Source: Colwellia sp. M166 (lineage in GTDB: Bacteria; Pseudomonadota; Gammaproteobacteria; Enterobacterales; Alteromonadaceae). From it: DNA of 64,000 nt. Every line of letters begins with the position of its first letter. Positions within the stretch are counted from its first letter, which is position 1. This document shows positions 16,521-27,911 of this stretch, one piece after another. The stretch is from contig NZ_CP040755.1 in assembly GCF_024585285.1 (NCBI RefSeq), positions 2,976,001-3,040,000 of the forward strand, given 5' to 3'. Made by a program: the position numbers and the translations under genes. The notes beneath the pieces are model-generated. The model had not been told where the DNA came from. It did not search any database and saw only the letters and a program-made list of their open reading frames with translations.

Positions 16521-16979
16521 ATGTACAGAGGCACTAGCGCAATAACGCTCGATAGCAAAAATAGGATCACGATACCAACAAGGTATCGCGAAGAGCTATT
16601 TGCTGATTGCCAAGGAAAAATGGTTTGTACCCTTGATATTCAACACCCATGCTTATTGTTATATCCACTGCCTGAATGGGAAGAAATAGAATTAAAGCTT
16701 TGTGGTTTGTCGAGTATGAATCCACAAGAGCGATTATTACAGCAAGTGCTATTAGGTAACGCTTCAGATTGTGAAATTGATAAAAGTGGTCGTTTATTAA
16801 TAAATGGTCCATTACGCCAACATGCAGGCTTAGAAAAAAACTTAATGTTGGTTGGACAATTGAGAAAATTTGAAATTTGGAGCGATAGCGCTTGGCAAAC
16901 ACAAATGCAGCAAGGCATTGCGAAAATACAGTCAGGTGAAATAGAACTGACTGACCGCTTACTTGATTTATCCTTATGA
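16521..16979 (+). CDS. mraZ: Transcriptional regulator MraZ
   Basis: 152 residues, the usual length, made of two SpoVT/AbrB-like MraZ domains. The DxxxR motifs are in DSKNRITIPTRYR (about residues 11-23) and DKSGRLLINGPLR (about 90-102). MraZ forms a ring-shaped oligomer that binds TGGG repeats and represses the division cluster, and those repeats are visible directly upstream. It is the first gene of the cluster, 45 bp before rsmH. Confidence 0.96.
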   Translation: MYRGTSAITLDSKNRITIPTRYREELFADCQGKMVCTLDIQHPCLLLYPLPEWEEIELKLCGLSSMNPQERLLQQVLLGNASDCEIDKSGRLLINGPLRQHAGLEKNLMLVGQLRKFEIWSDSAWQTQMQQGIAKIQSGEIELTDRLLDLSL

Positions 16980-17024
16980 TAAGTCGTTGAATGATAATAA
17001 CTAAATGGCGTTTATAAACTCATA

Positions 17025-17966
17025 ATGCAACACGATAATGCACACATTTCAGTTCTGCTTGAAGAGTCAATCGCAGGGCTCGCAATAAAGCCAGAGGGTA
17101 TTTATATCGACTGTACGTTTGGCCGTGGCGGACATTCAGGTTTAATTCTTGAAAAGCTTGGATCAAATGGCCGTTTAATTGCGATAGATAGAGATCTTAC
17201 GGCAATAGCTGTGGCAGAAAAATATGCTAATGATGAACGTTTTATCATCGAACACCATGGTTTTGCTGACTTACAAATGATTGCTGAGAAGCATCAGCTG
17301 GTTGAAAAAGTTGATGGCATTTTACTTGATTTAGGTGTCTCGTCACCACAGCTTGATGAAGCTGAACGTGGTTTTAGCTTTATGAAAGATGGCCCACTTG
17401 ATATGCGCATGGATACCACTCGTGGGCAAACGGCAGCACAGTGGCTTGCAGTTGCTGATGTCGAAGATATTACTTGGGTGCTGCGCACTTTTGGTGAAGA
17501 GAAACATGCTTGGCGTATCGCTAATGCCATTGTTGATGAGCGAGAAGTTACTCCATTAACTCGCACAGGGCAATTAGCGCAATTAATTAAGAAAACAGCA
17601 CCACAAAGAGAAATTAAAAAGCATCCAGCTACGCGTAGCTTTCAAGCTATTCGCATGTATATCAACAGCGAATTAGAACAAATTGAAAAAGTTTTAGCAG
17701 CGTCTTTAGCTGTGCTTGCTACCGATGGCCGTTTGGTGGTGATTAGTTTTCATTCACTTGAAGACCGTTTAGTAAAACAGTTTATGAAAAAAAATTCGCA
17801 AGGTAAGAAAGTGCCACGAGGCATGCCAATTAGTGAAGAAGAATTAAATAAAGGCAAGAATTTAAGTTTAGTTGGACGTAAGTTAAAACCCAGCAAAGAT
17901 GAAGTTGAAGAAAATGTGCGTTCTCGCAGCTCGGTACTTCGTGTTGCGCAAAGGTTAGCGCGCTAA
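17025..17966 (+). CDS. rsmH: 16S rRNA m4C1402 methyltransferase RsmH
   Basis: 313 residues. It uses S-adenosylmethionine, bound through the [10 protein letters not shown] loop (about 31-40), to N4-methylate C1402 in the ribosomal P site. The [12 protein letters not shown] motif (about 100-111) and [13 protein letters not shown] (about 240-252) are family hallmarks. It follows mraZ in the conserved order and precedes ftsL by 15 bp. Older name mraW. Confidence 0.97.
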   Translation: MQHDNAHISVLLEESIAGLAIKPEGIYIDCTFGRGGHSGLILEKLGSNGRLIAIDRDLTAIAVAEKYANDERFIIEHHGFADLQMIAEKHQLVEKVDGILLDLGVSSPQLDEAERGFSFMKDGPLDMRMDTTRGQTAAQWLAVADVEDITWVLRTFGEEKHAWRIANAIVDEREVTPLTRTGQLAQLIKKTAPQREIKKHPATRSFQAIRMYINSELEQIEKVLAASLAVLATDGRLVVISFHSLEDRLVKQFMKKNSQGKKVPRGMPISEEELNKGKNLSLVGRKLKPSKDEVEENVRSRSSVLRVAQRLAR

Positions 17967-17981
17967 TTACGGTGCTTTAGT

Positions 17982-18296
17982 ATGGCAACCAAGAAAGTGG
18001 TGTTAGTACTTGATATTTGGCAGGACATTCGGCGCCATCTCGCTATATATGGCATTTTATTATTAGTATTGCTATCAGCGTTTTCAGTCATTTACTTTAC
18101 TCACTTGAATCGGCAAACCACCAGTAAAATTGAAGTGTTATTAACTGAACGTGATGGCTTAGAAAATGAATGGCGTAATTTATTATTAGAGCAAAATAGC
18201 TTGGCAGAGCATAGTGCCATCGAAAGCAATGCAGAAAAACAGCTGAATATGACAAGGCCAGATGCCAGCTCTGAAATTATTATTAAATTACCATAA
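17982..18296 (+). CDS. ftsL: Cell division protein FtsL
   Basis: 104 residues of a bitopic inner-membrane protein. A short cytoplasmic N-terminus precedes one membrane segment at about 21-40. A periplasmic leucine-zipper-like coiled coil (about 45-85, with EVLLTERDGLENEW) follows. FtsL joins FtsB and FtsQ and activates FtsW-FtsI at the septum. Sequence conservation in this family is low. The call rests on size, topology and position between rsmH and ftsI. Confidence 0.92.
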   Translation: MATKKVVLVLDIWQDIRRHLAIYGILLLVLLSAFSVIYFTHLNRQTTSKIEVLLTERDGLENEWRNLLLEQNSLAEHSAIESNAEKQLNMTRPDASSEIIIKLP

Positions 18297-18317
18297 ATTT
18301 TTAGCACGAGTAGGGCT

Positions 18318-20075
18318 ATGAAAAAACCAGCACAATATAATCCGAACACAGTAGTATGGCGTTTTTACGTTGTGCTAGGTGCTGTTGTGCTGATTTATGC
18401 TGGTTTAATGGCTCGTACTGCATATATTCAAGTGTTTGAACCTGACATGCTGAAAAAGCAAGGTGATAACCGCTCACTTCGTACCAATACTAAAACCGTA
18501 CAACGGGGCTCCATTGTCGATCGTAATGGCCATGAATTAGCGATCAGTGTACCGGTAGAAACAGTGTGGGCGGATCCTAAAATTATTTTTGATAGCAATG
18601 CTTTATCAATGAAAAAGCATTGGCAAGCTTTGGCTGATGTACTAGGTCAAGATGTTAAAAAACTACAAGTGAGAATTACTAAAAACCCGACTAAACGCTT
18701 TGTTTACATTGAACGTAAAGTCGCACCGGCGATGGCTAATTATATTCGCGAATTAAAAATTCCAGGCATTCATTTACGTAAAGAATCTAAGCGTTTTTAT
18801 CCTGCGGGTGAAATAAGTGCCCATGTTGTCGGCTTTACTAATGTTGATGACAAAGGTATTGAAGGCATTGAGCGGGTTTATGACCAGTTGCTAACTGGAG
18901 AAGATGGTGAAAAACAATATCGTAAAGACGCTAAAGGTCGAAAGATAGAGATTTTATCAGTCAAAGCCTCTACGCCACCTAAAGAAATAACCTTGAGCAT
19001 TGATCAACGTATTCAAGCACTTGCTTATCGTGAACTCAAAGGCGCAGTGAAAGCGTTTAAGGCAACATCAGGGTCCGCTGTTGTTACCAATGTGAATACT
19101 GGTGAGGTATTAGCTTTGGTGAATAGTCCATCATATAACCCAAACAACCGTTCGGGTGTAGCAATTCACCGTTTTCGTAATCGCGCTATTACTGATATCT
19201 ATGAACCCGGTTCAAGTGTGAAGCCATTGACGGTTTTAACTGCACTGGAATTTGGTAGCGTAAAAAAAGATAGCATCATTGATACTTACCCAGGCTGGAT
19301 GCGATTAGGTGGTAGTCGAGTTTCTGATCCGCGCTACCTCGGAAAAATAACTTTAGCTGAGTTATTGGTGCACTCTTCAAATATGGGCACGACTAAGTTG
19401 GCATTATCGGTACCCAAAGATTATTTAATTGATAAGTTTTTTGATGCAGGATTTTCTGAAGAAACCGGTACCGGACTTGTCGGTGAAAGTTCAGGCATGA
19501 TGCACGATAGAGCGCGTTGGTCAAAATTTGAATTAGCGACATTGTCTTGGGGTCACGGTGTTGCTATTACCCCAATTCAGTTGGCGCGTTTTTATACCAT
19601 ATTAGCTAATGGCGGTATGAAAATACCGTTAACGATTTTAAAGCAAGACCCACAAGAACAGGTCAAGAAAAATGCTGAACGTATTTTTTCTGCAGAAAAT
19701 AGTCAAAATGTATTAGACATGCTTGAACACGTCGTTAATGAACACTATACCGTTGCAAAAATAGACGGTTACCGTGTTGGTGGTAAAAGTGGTACGGCGA
19801 TTAAAGCCTTTGCCGGTGGTTATGGTAATGATTATGTCGGTTTATTTGCCGGTGTAGCACCGATATCAGATCCTGAGATTGCTGTGGTGGTGGTGATTGA
19901 TGACCCCGGTGGTGATTTATATCACGGGGGGGAAGTTGCTGCGCCAGTTTTTTCCCGTATTATGAAAGGCACGCTGCGGCTGCTCAATGTAGCGCCAGAT
20001 GCCAATACCAAAGTAACCGTTGTAACGGCAGAGCCAAAAACAGAAAACCTACCCAAGGAGCGTGACCATGTTTGA
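18318..20075 (+). CDS. ftsI: Septal peptidoglycan transpeptidase FtsI (PBP3)
   Basis: 585 residues. A membrane anchor at about 14-32 is followed by the pedestal domain (RGSIVDRNG, 63-71) and the transpeptidase domain. Active-site motifs are SxxK at Ser299-Lys302 (EPGSSVKP), SxN in HSSNMG near 354, and KSGT in GGKSGTA near 494. It cross-links septal peptidoglycan and is the target of beta-lactams such as aztreonam. The stop overlaps the chosen murE start by 8 bp. Confidence 0.97.
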   Translation: MKKPAQYNPNTVVWRFYVVLGAVVLIYAGLMARTAYIQVFEPDMLKKQGDNRSLRTNTKTVQRGSIVDRNGHELAISVPVETVWADPKIIFDSNALSMKKHWQALADVLGQDVKKLQVRITKNPTKRFVYIERKVAPAMANYIRELKIPGIHLRKESKRFYPAGEISAHVVGFTNVDDKGIEGIERVYDQLLTGEDGEKQYRKDAKGRKIEILSVKASTPPKEITLSIDQRIQALAYRELKGAVKAFKATSGSAVVTNVNTGEVLALVNSPSYNPNNRSGVAIHRFRNRAITDIYEPGSSVKPLTVLTALEFGSVKKDSIIDTYPGWMRLGGSRVSDPRYLGKITLAELLVHSSNMGTTKLALSVPKDYLIDKFFDAGFSEETGTGLVGESSGMMHDRARWSKFELATLSWGHGVAITPIQLARFYTILANGGMKIPLTILKQDPQEQVKKNAERIFSAENSQNVLDMLEHVVNEHYTVAKIDGYRVGGKSGTAIKAFAGGYGNDYVGLFAGVAPISDPEIAVVVVIDDPGGDLYHGGEVAAPVFSRIMKGTLRLLNVAPDANTKVTVVTAEPKTENLPKERDHV

Positions 20076-21666
20076 TCACGCTTTACGCGTTTCTAATCAA
20101 CCAAGAAATTTTGCTGCCATTGAAGCGGTATTAAAGCGTGCTAGCATTAGCTTGAATCACCATGATTTAACTCAACTTAAAGCCAAGTTTTCTCAGCTGT
20201 TTCAAACTGATGCGACTACTGCTGACTTGGTTAATGATACGCGAACGATTAAGCCTGGCGATGTGTTTTGTGCCGTTATGGGTAGCTTACGTGATGGACG
20301 TGAATATATTGCCCAAGCGCTTGCTGCCAATTGTGCAATGATAATACAAGAAACGACTGAGCCATCAGCACATGGAAAACTGACTTGGTTACAGCAGACA
20401 GATACAGACGCCATTGCGATATTGAATTATTTTCAGCTGAATCAAGACTTATTTAATGTTGCTAAAGCCTTTTATGGCGCACCTCAACAATCGATGAATA
20501 TTATTGGTATTACCGGTACCAATGGTAAAACCAGCACCAGTCAAATTATTGCTAATTTATTAGACTATTGTCAGAAAAACTGTGCGGTTATTGGTACCAA
20601 TGGTGCTGGCAAGCTTGCCAGTTTAAAAAGTATTGATAACACCACCCCAGGTGCAACAGAGTTACATCAGCTATTGGCATTGTTTAATACCCAAGATATC
20701 ACCGATGTTGCGATGGAAGTTTCATCGCATGCGTTAGCGCAAAAACGCGTTAGCGCCGCTTTATTCAACACCGCAGTATTTACTAATTTAACGCGAGATC
20801 ATTTAGATTATCATCACACTATGTCGGCTTATGCTGACGCGAAAAAACAAATATTTACCGGTGATAGTCAGCAAGTTGCGGTGATTAATGGTGATGATAG
20901 CCAAGGGCGCAATTGGCTAGAACATTGGCCTGAAATACAAACTGTAGTGGTGTATGGTCGTGGGGAAAATATTAGCAGCTATAGCCACTTTGTCCAAGCA
21001 CTTGATATAAAACACCATGTGGATGGGGTAAGTTTTACGTTAAATACCGAGCAGGGCCAGTGCCAAATTCGCAGTCAGTTGTTAGGTAATTTTAATGTCG
21101 AAAACCTCCTCGCTGCTATCGCGGTATTAATGGTTGAAAACATTGCTCTGAGTATGATTGCTAACGCAATTAGGCAACTTGTACCGATTATTGGTCGTAT
21201 GGAAGCCTTTTCATCTGTTGGTAAACCGACAACGGTTGTTGATTATGCCCATACCCCTGATGCTTTGGCGAGTGCTTTAGATGCTTGCCGTTTACATTGT
21301 CAGGGTAAACTATGGCTAGTTTTTGGCTGTGGTGGCGACCGCGATGTTGGCAAGCGTGCTTTGATGGCAAAGGTTGCTGAAGACAAAGCGGATCATATTA
21401 TTATTACTAATGACAACCCGCGTAGTGAAGCGCCTGAAGCAATAGCTGCCGATATCATTGCTGGTTTACGCCAGCCAGAGTGCGCTGAAAAAATCTTAGA
21501 TAGAAAGAGCGCTATATTAAGCACATTACAGAAGGCACAGGCCAATGATGTCATTCTTTGTGCCGGTAAAGGTCATGAAGATTACATCATCATGGGGGCT
21601 GAAAAGCATCATTATGATGAACGCGCAGTGGTTCGTGGGTTTTATACAACAGAGGTGATGCTATGA
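20068..21666 (+). CDS. murE: UDP-MurNAc-tripeptide ligase MurE
   Basis: 532 residues from the ATG at 20068, which has AAGGAG seven bases upstream; a GTG at 20062 is also in frame. The protein has a Mur ligase N-terminal domain, the ATP loop GTNGKTSTS and a C-terminal domain with DNPR (NDNPRSEAPE near 450). DNPR is the signature for adding meso-diaminopimelate rather than lysine. At 532 residues it is slightly longer than the usual 495, with extra sequence at the N-terminus. It overlaps murF by 4 bp (ATGA). Confidence 0.96.
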   Translation: MFDHALRVSNQPRNFAAIEAVLKRASISLNHHDLTQLKAKFSQLFQTDATTADLVNDTRTIKPGDVFCAVMGSLRDGREYIAQALAANCAMIIQETTEPSAHGKLTWLQQTDTDAIAILNYFQLNQDLFNVAKAFYGAPQQSMNIIGITGTNGKTSTSQIIANLLDYCQKNCAVIGTNGAGKLASLKSIDNTTPGATELHQLLALFNTQDITDVAMEVSSHALAQKRVSAALFNTAVFTNLTRDHLDYHHTMSAYADAKKQIFTGDSQQVAVINGDDSQGRNWLEHWPEIQTVVVYGRGENISSYSHFVQALDIKHHVDGVSFTLNTEQGQCQIRSQLLGNFNVENLLAAIAVLMVENIALSMIANAIRQLVPIIGRMEAFSSVGKPTTVVDYAHTPDALASALDACRLHCQGKLWLVFGCGGDRDVGKRALMAKVAEDKADHIIITNDNPRSEAPEAIAADIIAGLRQPECAEKILDRKSAILSTLQKAQANDVILCAGKGHEDYIIMGAEKHHYDERAVVRGFYTTEVML

Positions 21667-23063
21667 TCGCGCTAACGTTAACTGAACTTACGCAAGCGGT
21701 TGATGGTCAATTGTTTGGCGAGAACTTAACGATAAATGCTATTAGTACTGACAGCCGGGCCTTAAATGCTGGCGATGTTTTTTTAGCATTACAAGGGCCA
21801 AATTTTGATGGTCATAAATTTGTTAAGCAAGCCAGTGAGCAAGGCTGTAGCGCTGTTATTGTTCAACAATTTTATGATGAGATTGCAATGGCACAAGTGG
21901 TAGTTGCCGATACACATCAAGCCTTAGGTCAAATTGCCGCGTATGTGAAAGCAAAAGTTGCCCCAAAAACGGTTGCAATTACCGGTAGTAGTGGCAAAAC
22001 CACGGTAAAAGAAATGGTTGCCGCAGTGTTAAGTCGTTTAGGTAATGTTTTAGCAACTCAAGGTAATTTTAATAATGATATTGGTGTACCACTTACCTTA
22101 TTACGTTTAGAAGAAAAGCATGACTTTGCTGTTGTTGAGTTAGGTGCAAACCACATTGGTGAAATTGCCTATACCTCAGGCTTAGTAAAACCAGATGTTG
22201 CCATTATTAACAATATTGCTGCCGCACACTTAGAAGGGTTTGGCGATTTATCTGGTGTTGCTCGGGCAAAAGGCGAAATATTTTCCGGGTTAAGTGCTAA
22301 TGGCGTCGCTATATTTGCTGAAAATAATCCATGGCTTGATAAATGGCAATGGCGTTTAGCAGATAAAAAAGTGCAACGTTTTTCCTGTGAGGGAATAGCT
22401 GATTGTTATAGCCATCAGGAAGTTTTAGATGATAACGGTTGTGCGAGTTTCAAATTAACCACTCCGATAGGCAGTACCTATATTGAATTGACAGTACCAG
22501 GTCATCACAACGTTTGTAATGCGGTCGCTGCAGCAACCATAGCTTTAGAGTTTGGTGCGAGTTTAGATGATATTCGTTTGGGCTTGGCTGAAATGACTGC
22601 GGCTAAGGGACGCTTGAATTTATATCAATTGCAGCAAAATCTTAGATTGATTGATGATAGCTATAACGCCAATGTTGAATCAATTAATGCCGCATCGAAT
22701 CTCTTAGCTAGCTATCCAGGACGCAGAGTACTTATTCTTGGCGATATGGGGGAACTTGGTGGTGAAGCGCGTCGTTATCATCAAGAAGTCGGCGAGCATG
22801 CAAAAAGTCAACATATTGATGATCTTTTGACCTTAGGGGTATTAAGTCAAAATACTTCTGATGCTTTTTATCAAGGCCAGAATACCCCAGGTCAACATTT
22901 TAGTAGTAAAGAAGAGTTAGTCTCACGATTACAGCAGATGCTTCAAGGTGAAGAGCAGCAAGTGACAATTTTAGTAAAAGGTTCGCGCAGTGCTCATATG
23001 GAATACGTAGTGGCTGATATTATTCAATGGCAAAACAGTCTAACACTGCAGGAGCAGGCATAA
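21663..23063 (+). CDS. murF: UDP-MurNAc-tripeptide:D-Ala-D-Ala ligase MurF
   Basis: 466 residues. It adds the D-alanyl-D-alanine dipeptide to complete the UDP-MurNAc-pentapeptide in the cytoplasm. The ATP loop [11 protein letters not shown] (about 108-118) and the motif DSYNANVES (about 335-343) are family hallmarks. The start overlaps the murE stop (ATGA), and the stop shares a base with the mraY start (TAATG). The tight packing implies translational coupling. Confidence 0.96.
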   Translation: MIALTLTELTQAVDGQLFGENLTINAISTDSRALNAGDVFLALQGPNFDGHKFVKQASEQGCSAVIVQQFYDEIAMAQVVVADTHQALGQIAAYVKAKVAPKTVAITGSSGKTTVKEMVAAVLSRLGNVLATQGNFNNDIGVPLTLLRLEEKHDFAVVELGANHIGEIAYTSGLVKPDVAIINNIAAAHLEGFGDLSGVARAKGEIFSGLSANGVAIFAENNPWLDKWQWRLADKKVQRFSCEGIADCYSHQEVLDDNGCASFKLTTPIGSTYIELTVPGHHNVCNAVAAATIALEFGASLDDIRLGLAEMTAAKGRLNLYQLQQNLRLIDDSYNANVESINAASNLLASYPGRRVLILGDMGELGGEARRYHQEVGEHAKSQHIDDLLTLGVLSQNTSDAFYQGQNTPGQHFSSKEELVSRLQQMLQGEEQQVTILVKGSRSAHMEYVVADIIQWQNSLTLQEQA

Positions 23064-24145
23064 TGTTACTTTGGTTAGGTGAGTATCTCACTCAGTATTA
23101 TTCATTCTTTAATGTTTTTTCTTATTTAACATTTAGGGCAATTGTTTCAACGCTCACCGCGTTGGTTATCTCGTTATATTTTGGCCCTAAATTAATTCGT
23201 GCTTTGCAAAATATGCAAATAGGACAAACCGTGCGAGACGATGGTCCCGAAAGCCATTTGTCAAAATCAGGCACGCCAACAATGGGCGGATTGTTGATTC
23301 TGGCCTCAATCGTTGCCAGTGTCTTACTATGGGCGGACTTAACCAATACCTATGTTTGGGTGGTGTTATTTGTTGTGCTTAGTTTTGGCACCATTGGTTT
23401 TGTTGATGATTATCGTAAAGTTATTCGTAAAGATTCTAATGGCTTAATTGCTCGCTGGAAGTACTTTTGGCAAACTGTTGCAGGATTAGCGACAGCAATA
23501 TTTCTCTACCAATTTGCCCAAAGCCCAGAAGAAACCACCTTACTTATCCCATTTATTAAAGATGTATTACCGCAACTTGGTTTGCTTTATATCGGTTTGG
23601 TTTATTTCGTCATTGTTGGAACAAGCAACGCTGTTAATTTAACAGATGGCCTTGATGGTCTTGCTATTGTACCAACCATTATGGTGGCTGGTGCATTCGC
23701 AGTATTTGCCTACATGACAGGTCATGCCAATTTTTCTGAATACTTACATATCCCCCATATTGCTTTAGCGAGTGAGCTGGTTATTGTTTGTACCGCTATT
23801 GTTGGCGCTGGCTTAGGGTTTTTATGGTTTAACACCTACCCAGCACAAGTTTTTATGGGCGATGTTGGTTCATTAGCATTAGGTGCTGCATTAGGTGTTA
23901 TTGCGGTATTGGTTAGGCAAGAGTTAGTGTTATTTATTATGGGCGGGGTTTTCGTGATCGAAACCCTGTCGGTTATTTTACAGGTAGGCTCTTATAAGTT
24001 ACGTGGGCAACGCATTTTTCGCATGGCACCAATACATCATCATTACGAATTAAAAGGTTGGCCTGAACCAAGAGTGATTGTCCGCTTTTGGATTATTTCT
24101 TTAGTTTTGGTATTGGTTGGATTAGCAACCTTAAAATTAAGGTAA
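23063..24145 (+). CDS. mraY: Phospho-MurNAc-pentapeptide transferase MraY
   Basis: 360 residues from the ATG at 23063, the same length as E. coli MraY and beginning with the same MLxWLxEyL pattern; an earlier in-frame start lies inside murF and is not needed. The enzyme makes lipid I by moving phospho-MurNAc-pentapeptide to undecaprenyl phosphate. It has about ten membrane segments. Catalytic Asp motifs include GFVDDYRK and NLTDGLDG, and the histidine-rich APIHHHYE motif is near 325. A GGAG site lies inside murF. Confidence 0.97.
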   Translation: MLLWLGEYLTQYYSFFNVFSYLTFRAIVSTLTALVISLYFGPKLIRALQNMQIGQTVRDDGPESHLSKSGTPTMGGLLILASIVASVLLWADLTNTYVWVVLFVVLSFGTIGFVDDYRKVIRKDSNGLIARWKYFWQTVAGLATAIFLYQFAQSPEETTLLIPFIKDVLPQLGLLYIGLVYFVIVGTSNAVNLTDGLDGLAIVPTIMVAGAFAVFAYMTGHANFSEYLHIPHIALASELVIVCTAIVGAGLGFLWFNTYPAQVFMGDVGSLALGAALGVIAVLVRQELVLFIMGGVFVIETLSVILQVGSYKLRGQRIFRMAPIHHHYELKGWPEPRVIVRFWIISLVLVLVGLATLKLR

Positions 24146-24155
24146 ACATAGACGC

Positions 24156-25550
24156 GTGAATAAACAACTGCAACAGTCGATAACGGCGCAATTAGCGAAT
24201 AAACGTATTGTAATATTAGGTATTGGTATTACGGGACTCTCGTGTGCGCGTTTTTTACATCGTTACAAAATTTCTTTTGCAGTTAATGATAGTCGCGCAA
24301 TGCCTATTTCTCCGGGTGACTTTAAACATCAGTTTGGTGATAACACTTTAGTACTCGGACAATGGGATCAAGCCTTGATTGCACAAGCTGATGTCTTGAT
24401 TGTTAGCCCAGGGATTAATATTGCTGAATCCGAGATTAACAAAGCGATTACGAGTAACTGTGATGTTATTGGTGATATTGAGTTATTTTGTCGTTTAAGT
24501 GATACGCCGATACTAGCGGTTACCGGCTCTAACGGTAAATCTACTGTTGTATCCATGCTTAATTATGTTGGTAATGACATTGGTTATCGTGTGCAGCTAG
24601 GCGGCAATATTGGTTTGCCGGTATTAGATCAAATAGATAAAGAGCAGGCTGACTTTATTGTTTTGGAGTTATCGAGTTTTCAGCTTGAAAGCGTGAAAAG
24701 CATGAAAGCACTGGCTGCCACTGTCTTGAATTTAAGTGATGATCATTTAGATCGTCATAAGACATTGGCAAACTATGGCGCAATTAAGCAAAGCATTTAT
24801 CACAATTGTACTTATGCCATTTTTAACCGCAATGATCATGCGACAAAACCGAACGGGCTTTATGCGCAAAGCCAATTATTAAGTTTTGGTAGTGATCAAG
24901 CGCAATCAGCTGATTTTGGCTTAGCAAATATTCATGATGAAAGTCATTTGATGTATGGTGAGCAAGCTTTATGCGCTTTAGCACAGTTACCCTTGCAAGG
25001 TAGTCATAATGCCTTAAATTATCTTGCGGTATTAGCATTAGGAAAATCTGCTGGTTGGGATTTGAACGCTATGTTAGCAAGTTTAATGGCTTTTAAAGGT
25101 TTAGCACACCGTTGTGAAGTGATTGAAAGTCATGATGGTATTCGCTGGATTAATGACTCAAAAGCAACCAATGTCGGTGCGACACTTGCCGCTATTGAAG
25201 GCTTGTCGCCAACTCTGAAAGGCAATAAGTTAATTTTAATTGCCGGTGGAGACGGTAAAGGGGCCGATTTCTCGCCGTTAAGTCAGGTCTTAACACAGCA
25301 AGTGGATTATTTAATTACGCTCGGAAAAGATGGCCGCGCCATTGCATCGTTGAGATTAAGTCAGCAAGCAGAAACAACTAGCCATGTAGATTCATTACCA
25401 GCGGCGGTGGAGCTTGCTAGAACACAAGCAAATGTAGGTGATATGGTGTTACTCTCGCCAGCTTGTGCCAGCTTAGATATGTTTGCAAATTATGTCGAAC
25501 GTGGTGTGGTGTTTATTAAATCAGTGTTAATGCAAAAGGGAGGCAGTTAA
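24156..25550 (+). CDS. murD: UDP-MurNAc-L-alanine:D-glutamate ligase MurD
   Basis: 464 residues, slightly longer than the usual 440. It adds D-glutamate to UDP-MurNAc-L-Ala. An N-terminal Rossmann-like domain begins with [11 protein letters not shown], the ATP loop is GSNGKSTV (about 125-132), and the ligase motifs [11 protein letters not shown] and INDSKATN are present. The GTG start at 24156 lies 10 bp after mraY, and its ribosome-binding site is weak. The stop shares a base with the ftsW start. Confidence 0.95.
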   Translation: MNKQLQQSITAQLANKRIVILGIGITGLSCARFLHRYKISFAVNDSRAMPISPGDFKHQFGDNTLVLGQWDQALIAQADVLIVSPGINIAESEINKAITSNCDVIGDIELFCRLSDTPILAVTGSNGKSTVVSMLNYVGNDIGYRVQLGGNIGLPVLDQIDKEQADFIVLELSSFQLESVKSMKALAATVLNLSDDHLDRHKTLANYGAIKQSIYHNCTYAIFNRNDHATKPNGLYAQSQLLSFGSDQAQSADFGLANIHDESHLMYGEQALCALAQLPLQGSHNALNYLAVLALGKSAGWDLNAMLASLMAFKGLAHRCEVIESHDGIRWINDSKATNVGATLAAIEGLSPTLKGNKLILIAGGDGKGADFSPLSQVLTQQVDYLITLGKDGRAIASLRLSQQAETTSHVDSLPAAVELARTQANVGDMVLLSPACASLDMFANYVERGVVFIKSVLMQKGGS

Positions 25551-26812
25551 TGTCAGTTTCTTTTGCTAACTTTCCCCAATGGGCTTTACCGCAATGGTTG
25601 CAGGCTGATACGAAAACAGTAGCCACTTTTGATCGTAGCTATGTGGCACTTGCCCTTAGCATGTATATGATCGGTTTAGTGATGGTGGCAAGTTCATCAA
25701 TGCCAATTGCTGAGCGGCTATTTGATAACCCATTTCATTTTGTTGTTCGCCATATGATCTACATTGTCTTGAGTTTAGGTGTTGCTGCTGTGGCATTGCA
25801 AATACCGATGAGTCGTTGGCATCAATATAGTGGCAACCTATTGCTCTTAGGCATTGCTCTACTTATTGTGGTGCTACTTATTGGTCGTAATGTTAATGGC
25901 TCTACGCGCTGGATTGCCATTGGCCCGATCACCGTACAGGCAGCTGAGCCGGCAAAATTATTTTTCTTCTGTTATCTGTCAGCCTATCTCGTTAGACGTC
26001 GCGATGAGGTGATGGAAAATATTAAAGGCTTTGCGAAACCTTTAGTCGTTTTTGGTGTTTTAGGTGGTTTGCTGTTACTACAACCTGACTTAGGCACTAT
26101 TATCGTGATGTTTGTCACCACCTTTGGCTTGTTATTTTTAGCCGGTGCTAAGTTATGGCAGTTTATTGCTATTGCTGGTGTTGGCATTAGTTTGCTGTCA
26201 ATGTTGGCGTATTTATCGCCTTATCGTTGGGCCCGTGTTACTGGCTTTCTTGACCCGTGGAAAGATCCCTTTGGCAGTGGTTATCAACTAACTCAATCAT
26301 TAATGGCTTATGGCCGCGGTGAAACTTTTGGGCAAGGTTTAGGTAATAGCGTACAAAAATTAGAGTATTTACCTGAGGCACATACCGATTTTGTCATGGC
26401 AGTATTGGCCGAAGAATTTGGCTTTATTGGTATTAGCGTTATTCTGCTGCTCAGTATGACCTTGGTTTTTAAAGCTTTGTTACTCGGTAGAAAGGCGGTT
26501 AACCAAGAAAAATATTTTGAAGGTTTTTTTGCTTACGCTATTGGGATTTGGTTTTGTTTTCAAGCCGCGGTCAATATCGGTGCGAGTGCAGGGATAGTGC
26601 CTACTAAAGGCTTAACTATGCCGTTAATTAGCTATGGCGGCAGCTCGATGATTATCATGACCATTGCGCTGGTAATTTTAATTCGTATTGATCATGAAAT
26701 TAGATTACAAAGCATTCAAGCGACGAGTCGAACAGTTACAACCAATAAAAGTAGTAAAAAGAACCGAAATAAAGTGAAGAAAACAGAACTTATCGAGGGT
26801 GAAAATGACTGA
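25550..26812 (+). CDS. ftsW: Septal peptidoglycan glycosyltransferase FtsW
   Basis: 420 residues of the SEDS family with about ten membrane segments. SEDS hallmarks include [11 protein letters not shown] (about 105-115), PAKLFFF, QPDLGT (about 183-188) with the conserved Asp, and the late motif PLISYGGSS (about 363-371). It polymerises septal glycan strands from lipid II together with FtsI. A basic cytoplasmic tail (KSSKKNRNK) ends the protein. The start overlaps the murD stop (TAATG). Confidence 0.96.
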   Translation: MSVSFANFPQWALPQWLQADTKTVATFDRSYVALALSMYMIGLVMVASSSMPIAERLFDNPFHFVVRHMIYIVLSLGVAAVALQIPMSRWHQYSGNLLLLGIALLIVVLLIGRNVNGSTRWIAIGPITVQAAEPAKLFFFCYLSAYLVRRRDEVMENIKGFAKPLVVFGVLGGLLLLQPDLGTIIVMFVTTFGLLFLAGAKLWQFIAIAGVGISLLSMLAYLSPYRWARVTGFLDPWKDPFGSGYQLTQSLMAYGRGETFGQGLGNSVQKLEYLPEAHTDFVMAVLAEEFGFIGISVILLLSMTLVFKALLLGRKAVNQEKYFEGFFAYAIGIWFCFQAAVNIGASAGIVPTKGLTMPLISYGGSSMIIMTIALVILIRIDHEIRLQSIQATSRTVTTNKSSKKNRNKVKKTELIEGEND

Positions 26813-27911
26813 ACATACTAGTCATGAAGTAAAGCGCCCGACACTACTCGTGATGGCGGGCGGTACGGGTGGTCATATATTTCCAGGCATTGCTGTCGCG
26901 GAAGCATTAGTACAGCAAGGTTGGAACATACATTGGCTTGGCACTGCTGAGCGTATGGAAGCGGAATTAGTACCGAAAAACGGTTATCCGATTTCATTTA
27001 TTAATATTGCCGGTATCCGTAACAAAAACTGGCAAACATGGCTAAAAACGCCATTTAAAATTCTGCAATCAGTATGGCAATCTATTCGGGTGCTACGTGA
27101 AGTTAAACCCGATGTCGTCCTAGGTATGGGCGGTTATGCTAGCGCACCTGGAGGTGTTGCCGCATGGTTATTACGCATTCCGTTAGTTTTACATGAGCAA
27201 AATGCGGTAGCAGGGATGAGTAATCGTTTTCTCTCGCATTTTGCTACTAGAACCTTAAGTGCTTTTCCCGGAGCCTTTAGTAAAAGAGTAACGCCTGAAG
27301 TTGTAGGAAACCCATTACGTAGCGATATTATTGCCATTGAAAACGTAATGCCAGCGCAACCAGCAACCAGTAAAAAAGTCTTAGTGGTTGGTGGTAGTTT
27401 AGGGGCCAAAATCTTAAATGATGTTGTGCCACAAGCGATGAAGCAGATCAAAGTGCAAAGTATTGATGTTTGGCATCAAACCGGCGGTGGTAATGAGCAA
27501 ACGGTACTAAAAAGCTATCAGGACTACGGTTTACCAGAAGAAAAGGTGAAAGTGACGGAATTTATCGATGATATGGCAGCGGCATATCAATGGGCAGATG
27601 TGGTGATTTGTCGTGCTGGTGCGTTGACCGTTTCTGAATTAGCAATGGCAGCAAAGCCTGCGATATTCGTACCATTGCCACATGCAGTTGATGATCATCA
27701 GACCAAGAATGCTATGTATCTGGTTAATTGCGGCGCAGCAAAATTAATTGCACAGAAAGAGTTTAACGGTACAACTTTAGGGCAAATGTTAAATAGCTTG
27801 TTTATATCAGACAAAGTGGTGCAGCAGATGTCAAAAGCTGCACACAATGCTGCCCATGCAGATGCAACTAAACGTGTTGCTAATGTTTGTATAGAGGTTG
27901 CACAACAATGA
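26805..27911 (+). CDS. murG: Lipid II synthase MurG
   Basis: 368 residues from the ATG at 26805, which has GAGGG five bases upstream; a GTG at 26799 is also in frame. It adds GlcNAc from UDP-GlcNAc to lipid I at the inner face of the membrane. The N-terminal [10 protein letters not shown] (about 15-24) and the C-terminal [12 protein letters not shown] (about 270-281) are GT28-family signatures. It overlaps ftsW by 8 bp and murC by 4 bp. Confidence 0.96.
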   Translation: MTEHTSHEVKRPTLLVMAGGTGGHIFPGIAVAEALVQQGWNIHWLGTAERMEAELVPKNGYPISFINIAGIRNKNWQTWLKTPFKILQSVWQSIRVLREVKPDVVLGMGGYASAPGGVAAWLLRIPLVLHEQNAVAGMSNRFLSHFATRTLSAFPGAFSKRVTPEVVGNPLRSDIIAIENVMPAQPATSKKVLVVGGSLGAKILNDVVPQAMKQIKVQSIDVWHQTGGGNEQTVLKSYQDYGLPEEKVKVTEFIDDMAAAYQWADVVICRAGALTVSELAMAAKPAIFVPLPHAVDDHQTKNAMYLVNCGAAKLIAQKEFNGTTLGQMLNSLFISDKVVQQMSKAAHNAAHADATKRVANVCIEVAQQ